NCBI GenBank assembly: GCA_027618625.1
Contig: JAQCER010000002.1
Coordinates: 1-20,277, forward strand
Origin: Verrucomicrobiota bacterium
Lineage (GTDB): Bacteria > Verrucomicrobiota > Verrucomicrobiia > Verrucomicrobiales > DEV007
DNA: 20,277 nt
Direction of reading: 5' to 3'
The notes below the pieces were generated by a model that did no database searches, was not told the DNA's origin, and saw only the letters and a program-made list of their open reading frames with translations. Shown here piece after piece: positions 14,618 through 20,277 of this stretch. The position numbers and the translations under genes are program-made. Positions within the stretch are counted from its first letter, which is position 1; each line of letters starts with the position of its first letter.

Positions 14618-15900
14618 AGCCGTTCCGGGCAGGCACCCTGGCGACTGTGGTAATTGGGCTGGTTGCCATTGGGTATTTCATGCTCAGGATGGAGACAGCG
14701 CCGGCAAACAAACCTCCGATGGAAGCGGCTCACGCTTCCTCGGGCGCTACTCATGGCACCGCCACGACTGAAATTTCCGCCAACAATGTAAGCACAAACA
14801 GCATTCCGCGTGCAGCACTCACGACCGATGCTTTTGAACAACTGCTGGCCACCCAGCCAGAACTCGCCGCCGCAGAGGTAGCGAATCTCCCGGAGGCCAC
14901 CGAGCTGCGCGACGACCGACTTGCGCGGTTGATGGAAGTTTGGGTCGAAAAAAATCCGAGCCAGGCAGCTGACTGGGCGACAGCATTGCCGAACGGAACC
15001 TTCCGCGACGAGGCACACCAGGAACTCGGCGCAGCCTGGGGCAACATCGATGCCGAGTCTGCGGCGCAATGGGCAGCACAATCCCTCGCCGGTGGTCAGT
15101 TGATTCCAGCCTTCGCGCTTCTGTCGGTGTGGGGCCGAAGCGATCCTGACAATGCAGCTAAATGGCTGAGTGACCTGAGCACCAGCGAGGAAACCGAGCT
15201 CGATGCCGACATGATTTCGCGGCTGACTGGCGCACTCACCTACGCGTGGGCCAGCGCCGAACCCGAGTCCGCAGCAAAGTGGGTAGCCGATCAGGATGAC
15301 CCGGGCGTTCGCAGCCGGGCGATCGTCAACCTCGCTGCCGGATGGGCGGAGAACGATCCGGGCGCACTCGCCGCCTGGCTGAGAACAAACGTGCCACCCG
15401 GTGCCAGCGAAGCCCAGGCAGCCTACGTTACCCTCGCCAGCCAGTGGGCCGATTCACAACCAGAAGTCGCCGGACAATGGGCCGCCGCACTTCCGAGCGG
15501 AGACCTCAGAGACACTACGCTGGCAACCTTCACCTCCAGCCTGGCCACGTCGGAGCCAATTGCAGCATTGCAATGGTCGCAACAAATCGAAGCCCCTGAG
15601 CGCCGTAAGGAAGCCGCTCTCGATATCTACGAAACCTGGCTCGACGACGACCTCCCGACCGCACGCGATGCCCTCATCGCCACCATCCCAACTCTCAAGG
15701 AACGCGCCTACCAGCACGACCTCTACAACCTGCTTCACGAGAAAGACCCGGTCTTCCGCGACGAACTCTACAAGCTCATCCTTCCGGACGATGCGCCACC
15801 CCGAGAGCAAGACAGTAATACCACTTCGCCCGAACCCGAAGTAAGACGAGCCCTGCCCGCAACCGAAGAGACGGTCGATGTCGAGGAGATGGCTGAGTAG
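14614..15900 (+). CDS. Membrane-anchored Trp/Ala helical-repeat protein
   Basis: This is a 428-residue protein. Residues 7-24 form a single N-terminal membrane helix or uncleaved signal, followed by a Thr/Ser/Ala-rich spacer to about 70. Residues 95-355 consist of degenerate repeats of 31-39 residues of the form Trp-x(3)-[acidic/Asp-Pro]-x(2)-[Ala-rich]-Trp. Paired tryptophans lie at 110/121, 142/153, 173/184, 212/223, 244/255 and 278/289, always 11 apart; Trp 321 and Trp 342 belong to decayed copies. The composition is helical, like a TPR/HEAT-type solenoid. Similar Trp/Ala repeat proteins of unknown function are common in Verrucomicrobiota (my recollection of the group). Residues 392-428 form an acidic, Pro-rich tail. 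There are no catalytic motifs, so a scaffold or binding role at the periplasmic face is the best guess. It ends 9 bases from the stop of the converging giant gene. Confidence 0.8.
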   Translation: MKPFRAGTLATVVIGLVAIGYFMLRMETAPANKPPMEAAHASSGATHGTATTEISANNVSTNSIPRAALTTDAFEQLLATQPELAAAEVANLPEATELRDDRLARLMEVWVEKNPSQAADWATALPNGTFRDEAHQELGAAWGNIDAESAAQWAAQSLAGGQLIPAFALLSVWGRSDPDNAAKWLSDLSTSEETELDADMISRLTGALTYAWASAEPESAAKWVADQDDPGVRSRAIVNLAAGWAENDPGALAAWLRTNVPPGASEAQAAYVTLASQWADSQPEVAGQWAAALPSGDLRDTTLATFTSSLATSEPIAALQWSQQIEAPERRKEAALDIYETWLDDDLPTARDALIATIPTLKERAYQHDLYNLLHEKDPVFRDELYKLILPDDAPPREQDSNTTSPEPEVRRALPATEETVDVEEMAE

Positions 15901-15909
15901 AGTCTATTT

Positions 15910-18900
15910 CTACGCCCTCCGCACGCGCGCACCGAGGACGCATCCAAACAGCAATGTCACTCCAACTAACATTCCCACTACGTTCCAGAGATTCGGCTCT
16001 TCTGTGCGGGTGATGGAAAAGTTGAGCTCCAAGGGAGCGCCACCGGCGACTTGCACGCTGCGGGCGAATGTGTAGATGCTGCCGTGTTCGGGCAATTGCG
16101 ACTCGATGGCTTGAGAGGCGGGCTCTGCGGCGTCCTGCTGGCTGACGATGCGATCGGCCATGCGCTTGAGGGCGCTGGTGACCTGGGCGGAGTTACCGGC
16201 GAGCAATTGATCCACCTGGGAAGGATCGTAGTTCAGAGTTCCGCGCATGAGCGGGTTCTGCGATGCCGATTGCTCGAACTGCTCGTTGCGCTGGAAGCCG
16301 AAGTCTTCGACGCTGCTGCCGTTGTTCAGATAGGAGCGCTGCCGGATGGTATTCAATCCGACCACAGCTTGCGAATTCTGCAGCTCCCGCAGTTGCACCC
16401 GCGCATCCTCATTGGATGCATCATCGAGCGCGCTCGACTCCGATGCCATCTGCAAGACCGATCGCGCTTTCTCCTGCTCGCCTTTCTGCAGGTAGGTGTT
16501 GGCGCGATTGAGAAGATTGATCGCTTCCTTCTCCTGAACTACCTTGCGATTGCGGAGGCCTTCCTCGTATTGCGACAGAGTGAATACCTGCATGCCCGCG
16601 TGGCCTTCCACTTCCTGCAGCGATCCGTTCTTGAAGTCAAAGTCGAATCCCTCAGGAACAATGACGCGCCAGGAAATATTCTCCAGCGGCACGCCAAGCT
16701 CCGGCCCGACGAGCTTCCACTGATCGGCTGTGCCACTGAGAGCCATCGACCATGTCATCCGGATGTTTGCAGTCGGAGAATCCTCACGCGCTTTCACATG
16801 AAAGCGATAGGCGTCACCTTCGAATACCGTATTGACGCTCTGATCATTGACAAAAACGCTGAACAGTCGCGCACCGATCGGCAAGTTCATCTCCAGCGTG
16901 CTTTGTTCAACGACTTCGACATCGAACTGCGCTTCCGTCACCGCACTGCCACTCGTTCCAAGCACCGTCGTGATCTTCCCCTGTTGCACACGCAACTTCA
17001 GCGAGTCGGCTACCGCGTGACGTCGGACACTGAGCCCCAAAGGAGCCGTGGGCTCGGAAACTCGCGTGACCAATGCGGGCACGCTAGTATCGGCGGGAGT
17101 GTACAGCTCTTCTGGAACAGCAATCCAATCGACCGCCTGCCAGCCACCAGGAAATGCCGGTGCCAGCAGATCAAGTCGACCGGAAACACGCACCGCAACA
17201 TAGGCAGTTGACTGCCGCACTCCGTCCAGCACCGGCACCGCGATGCTTTCCGTCCCATTGCCAGCGTGCTGGGATGCCGTCTGGTATTCGATCTGCACAT
17301 CGGTCTCGCCCAGAACGCTGCGGCGGAACTGCACGTCCCACGCATTGGCAACTCCTTGAACTTTGACGATTTCACTAACATCCTTCCCACTGGCACGCAC
17401 GCTGTTCTGTTCCTCTGCGGTCAGACCAGACAATGTGAGCCGCACGGTTTTGACCCCGGCATTCTCGATAATGTATCGGATGGCCAGTCGCGTCTGCGTC
17501 ACGCCTTCCCGCAATGTCACTTCCTGCAACGATCGCGCCGTCACCCAGGAGTCGAGCTTTTCCACATCCAGCACGACCTGCCAGTCTGCCTGCAGCAATC
17601 GAAACGCCAGTGTTCCTGGCTGGTTGGCGGAAAGCTCACGACTGTCCAGCTGCGATGCGTTCTGACGACTCTCTGGACGGATGCGAATTCCGCGCTCTGG
17701 TGTGACCGTTAATTGACCAGCCTGACGCGTGGCTTCGCGCACTTGAATACGGGGAACCGGCCAATTGTCCTGCGCTCCTGGTGAAGGCGCAGACAGCGAT
17801 ATCGTGAACGTCTGCCGCCCGAGTGTGCGTCCGTTGAGATGCAGAGTGGCAACCCTTTGCCCGGCCTCTTCCGTGGCTTCCGTCCAGTGACTCAATGCGC
17901 TGCCGCTCACGCCTTCGAGATCGAATCCATCTGGCAATGGCAGCGTCAGGCGGAATAATCCGGCACGCGAAATGTCCACGTCCAGGTCAATTGCGAGCAC
18001 CAGTCGTTCCTCGCCAAGCGACAAAACCTGACGCGCCTCAACCCGCACTTCCGAGTTCACAGGTGCCACGGTCAGCGCCACCGCACCGCCATCTTCACCG
18101 TAGCGGTAGACGTTGCGCAGCGCGACCTGATCACCTGCACCGCGCTTGTCGTTGTCGAGGCCCAACGAAAAGTCGGTGATGTTCACTGGGGACAATGTTC
18201 CCGGCACCACTGCTTCGGGCTGCGCGTCAGTGGTGAACGCCAGCCCTACTTTCCCCACCTGACTGGCCGCGCCATTGACCGTCAGCGCCTGAAGATTCAC
18301 ATTCACTGGCAAGGTCCCGGTGGTCATCTGGCTCTCGATGAGCAGTTGAAATGCGGAGCTCTGGGCGGGCTCGATGTCGACCGTCAACGCACGGCTGTCT
18401 GGATCGAACCGCCACTGGCCTACAGGTCCATTCACGGAACTTACGGTGAAGCCAGCAGGCACGCTCAGATTCATTCGCGAAACCTTGCCCTGCGACGGAC
18501 GCACGACCACGTGGTGGCGCGCATCGACGACGCCCGGCCCACAGATGAATGCATTCTGCGTTTCGGCAAAGTAGCGCGTTTCCTCGGCATCGATGTCACG
18601 ACCTGCCAGTTGAAAGGTGATTCCCGCAGAGGGCCCTGGACGCAGCACCAACCGTGCAGCACTTGCCCCCTCCCCTGCTTCGATCGGTTCGACTCGAACC
18701 GCCTCGGCGGAACTGAACCGCCAGCCTGCCTGCGTTACTTTCACTTCCACCGACTGCACCGCTGCCGCGCCAGTCGGCAGGGTGACGCCTTGCGCTAGAT
18801 CCACAGGCAGCTCGTAGGTTGCGACTCCCGTGAATGTTCCCGCATTCTCTGGCACCAATAGATATACGGCGACACCGCTCACTTCGCGCTTGCGCAGCTG

Positions 18901-20277
18901 CAGGCCTTGACCTTCGAAGCTGGTCAATGTGGCAGGCGAGCGCAGGATCTCGAACGTCTCCCCTTCCCGTGCGGTCAGCGTAATCGTGGCGGACGCTACC
19001 AGGCGACCATCGTTGATCTCCCATTGCTGGACGATCGAATCGGCACCACGACTGTCCGCAGCCTGGGCTTTCTCGGGAGTCGCACCAAAGGCCAAGGCTA
19101 ACAGGCCCGCGATGACAATCGTGGCTGTGGCACCACTTCCGCTTGGCTCGTCTGGAACAGGTGGAGGCGCGGGGGTCGGATCCTTGGGCAGCTTCGGCCA
19201 GGTGCGCACTTGATGGAATACTACCAGTAGCAACACGAGCCCCATCCACGCCAGGAACCAAGGTGCGCCACCAGGTTGCGTGAGCAATCCAGCGCTGACC
19301 GCAAGTAGCCCAGCCAGCGCCCAACCATTGCAGCAGGCACCAGTGCGGCGCCCGGATCTTAACCCAATCATCAACAACACGAGACCGGCTACCACTTCCA
19401 CCACACCTGTCCATGACACCAGTGCCTTCCACAGTGGAACATTGTGAAGCGGCACGGTCAGCACCTGATCCGCACCGGTCGCGGTAAAGGACACACTGAA
19501 TTCAGAGGCAACGACGATTGGACGATCCAACTGATCGAACGCCAACAACCCGGTGCCACCCATCGCAAGCACGAGCACTAGAAATCCGAGAATGTGCCGC
19601 ACGCCATTCGGTTTGGCATTGCGCTGCAGCAGAAACGCCACCAGCACGCCAAAGGAAATGAGCGCCATCATGGGCAGCAATCGGCGTCCCGTCAGCACGG
19701 TGTAACCCGACTTCGGTAAAGGTGAATGACCAATGCTGAGACCTGCGGATTCATCCGGCAGCAATCGCCGGCCCTCGTCCGCTTTGACATGCCACTCGGC
19801 GATCAAGCCCGGCGCATCCACTGTCGGCGACAACAATACTGGCGTCTCGTTGTCCGATGACTTGTGGCCAATGCGGATCGCAACCTCGACCGCAGATCCA
19901 GGGTCGGCAGCAGTGCCCGCACTTGAGGAAATCGGGACCAAAAGGTAACTGCCACCGACTCCATCCGCAGTATTCACGTCGGTCTCGATGCGCACACTCA
20001 CCGTCTGGCCGTTTACTTTTGCATCCCACAGCCGGACACCATCGGGCAGGCGCACACGCAGCGTCTGTCCTTGTCGGGTCTTCACAAAGTAGCGCGCGGT
20101 GGTGATGATTTCGCCGTCGCGGGCAATCTGGCTGTCGAGCCGTGCAAATTCTACTATTTGCCCCACAGTTTCTCCGCGCTTGAACCACGCAACATTCATC
20201 GATAGCGAAAACGGACGCGCTGAATATTGATACGCAGCCAGGGTGGGCGCACTGCTCAACAGACGGGTCTCCGCCGG
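15910..20277 (-). CDS. Giant envelope protein with repeated beta-rich modules (5' end outside window)
   Basis: The frame stays open to the right edge (1455 visible codons), so the true start is outside. I number residues from the TTG at 20259. Residues 25-190 are a beta-rich domain; 193-212, 219-241, 277-300, 309-325 and 331-352 are membrane helices. Residues 355-375 are a Pro-rich linker, and 376-401 form a helix or signal-like segment ending AQAADS. About 400-1230 are beta-rich sandwich-like sequence in which a short motif, hydrophobic strand then Pro-x-Gly or Pro-Asp-Gly, recurs (LPDGVRLWD 71, VPAGFTVSS 600, LPDGFDLEG 775, LPIGARLFS 1126, VPEGFDFDF 1201). Residues 1238-1300 are helical and TPR-like (NRANTYLQKGEQEKARSVL). 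Residues 1423-1443 are a C-terminal anchor followed by RVRRA. Large proteins of this style occur in Verrucomicrobiota and Planctomycetota; I know of no assigned function. A secretion, surface-assembly or mechanical envelope role is speculation. Confidence 0.8.
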   Translation of the reverse strand, partial: PAETRLLSSAPTLAAYQYSARPFSLSMNVAWFKRGETVGQIVEFARLDSQIARDGEIITTARYFVKTRQGQTLRVRLPDGVRLWDAKVNGQTVSVRIETDVNTADGVGGSYLLVPISSSAGTAADPGSAVEVAIRIGHKSSDNETPVLLSPTVDAPGLIAEWHVKADEGRRLLPDESAGLSIGHSPLPKSGYTVLTGRRLLPMMALISFGVLVAFLLQRNAKPNGVRHILGFLVLVLAMGGTGLLAFDQLDRPIVVASEFSVSFTATGADQVLTVPLHNVPLWKALVSWTGVVEVVAGLVLLMIGLRSGRRTGACCNGWALAGLLAVSAGLLTQPGGAPWFLAWMGLVLLLVVFHQVRTWPKLPKDPTPAPPPVPDEPSGSGATATIVIAGLLALAFGATPEKAQAADSRGADSIVQQWEINDGRLVASATITLTAREGETFEILRSPATLTSFEGQGLQLRKREVSGVAVYLLVPENAGTFTGVATYELPVDLAQGVTLPTGAAAVQSVEVKVTQAGWRFSSAEAVRVEPIEAGEGASAARLVLRPGPSAGITFQLAGRDIDAEETRYFAETQNAFICGPGVVDARHHVVVRPSQGKVSRMNLSVPAGFTVSSVNGPVGQWRFDPDSRALTVDIEPAQSSAFQLLIESQMTTGTLPVNVNLQALTVNGAASQVGKVGLAFTTDAQPEAVVPGTLSPVNITDFSLGLDNDKRGAGDQVALRNVYRYGEDGGAVALTVAPVNSEVRVEARQVLSLGEERLVLAIDLDVDISRAGLFRLTLPLPDGFDLEGVSGSALSHWTEATEEAGQRVATLHLNGRTLGRQTFTISLSAPSPGAQDNWPVPRIQVREATRQAGQLTVTPERGIRIRPESRQNASQLDSRELSANQPGTLAFRLLQADWQVVLDVEKLDSWVTARSLQEVTLREGVTQTRLAIRYIIENAGVKTVRLTLSGLTAEEQNSVRASGKDVSEIVKVQGVANAWDVQFRRSVLGETDVQIEYQTASQHAGNGTESIAVPVLDGVRQSTAYVAVRVSGRLDLLAPAFPGGWQAVDWIAVPEELYTPADTSVPALVTRVSEPTAPLGLSVRRHAVADSLKLRVQQGKITTVLGTSGSAVTEAQFDVEVVEQSTLEMNLPIGARLFSVFVNDQSVNTVFEGDAYRFHVKAREDSPTANIRMTWSMALSGTADQWKLVGPELGVPLENISWRVIVPEGFDFDFKNGSLQEVEGHAGMQVFTLSQYEEGLRNRKVVQEKEAINLLNRANTYLQKGEQEKARSVLQMASESSALDDASNEDARVQLRELQNSQAVVGLNTIRQRSYLNNGSSVEDFGFQRNEQFEQSASQNPLMRGTLNYDPSQVDQLLAGNSAQVTSALKRMADRIVSQQDAAEPASQAIESQLPEHGSIYTFARSVQVAGGAPLELNFSITRTEEPNLWNVVGMLVGVTLLFGCVLGARVRRA

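Noticed and set aside
16051..17211. A 386-codon plus-strand ORF
   Set aside because: Antisense to the giant gene, with the Arg/His/Leu-rich composition typical of shadow frames.
18596..19432. A 278-codon minus-strand ORF in a second frame
   Set aside because: It is Arg/Ser/Gly-rich with no domain logic and is entirely inside the giant protein gene on the same strand.

Overview
The window is chromosomal bacterial DNA of moderate GC content and is almost fully coding. It holds eleven protein genes, two of them cut by the window edges. I see no rRNA, tRNA, CRISPR array or insertion sequence. The gene style points to Verrucomicrobiota or a close PVC relative. Signs of this are a TMTC-like membrane protein with TPRs, a Trp/Ala repeat protein, a TonB-like anchored VWA protein, very large envelope proteins of unknown function, and mostly weak or absent Shine-Dalgarno sequences. 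This placement is an inference from protein style; no marker gene is present.

Left block (1-9581, minus strand): six genes read leftward with gaps of 4, 47, 54, 1 and 9 bases, so they may form one operon. In transcription order they are a TMTC/GT-C-like membrane protein with TPRs, a membrane-anchored neutral-ceramidase-like hydrolase, a secreted SGNH/GDSL hydrolase with a long beta-rich tail, an ABC ATPase, a large ABC-2 type permease, and an exported protein with a GATase-like fold and C-terminal membrane segments (cut at base 1). All act in or across the envelope. A role in lipid or glycan turnover and transport is my inference from these families.

Middle block (9582-14208): a 287-base divergent intergenic region carries a 9-bp tandem repeat and an AT-rich promoter-like stretch. 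It is followed by a plus-strand VWA protein with one N-terminal membrane segment. Facing it on the minus strand are a proline-rich SH3 lipoprotein and, upstream of that, an MMPL/RND-family exporter.

Right block (14209-20277): two plus-strand genes 27 bases apart encode a small secreted Ig-like protein and a membrane-anchored Trp/Ala helical-repeat protein. The repeat protein has paired tryptophans exactly 11 residues apart in six successive repeats. Converging on them, 9 bases away, is the end of a giant minus-strand gene (at least 1455 residues, 5' end outside the window). It encodes an envelope protein with several membrane helices, about 1000 residues of repeated beta-rich modules, a TPR-like helical segment and a C-terminal anchor. 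This giant protein and the six-gene leftward cluster are the best candidates for undescribed biology here. No function can be assigned to either with confidence from sequence alone.
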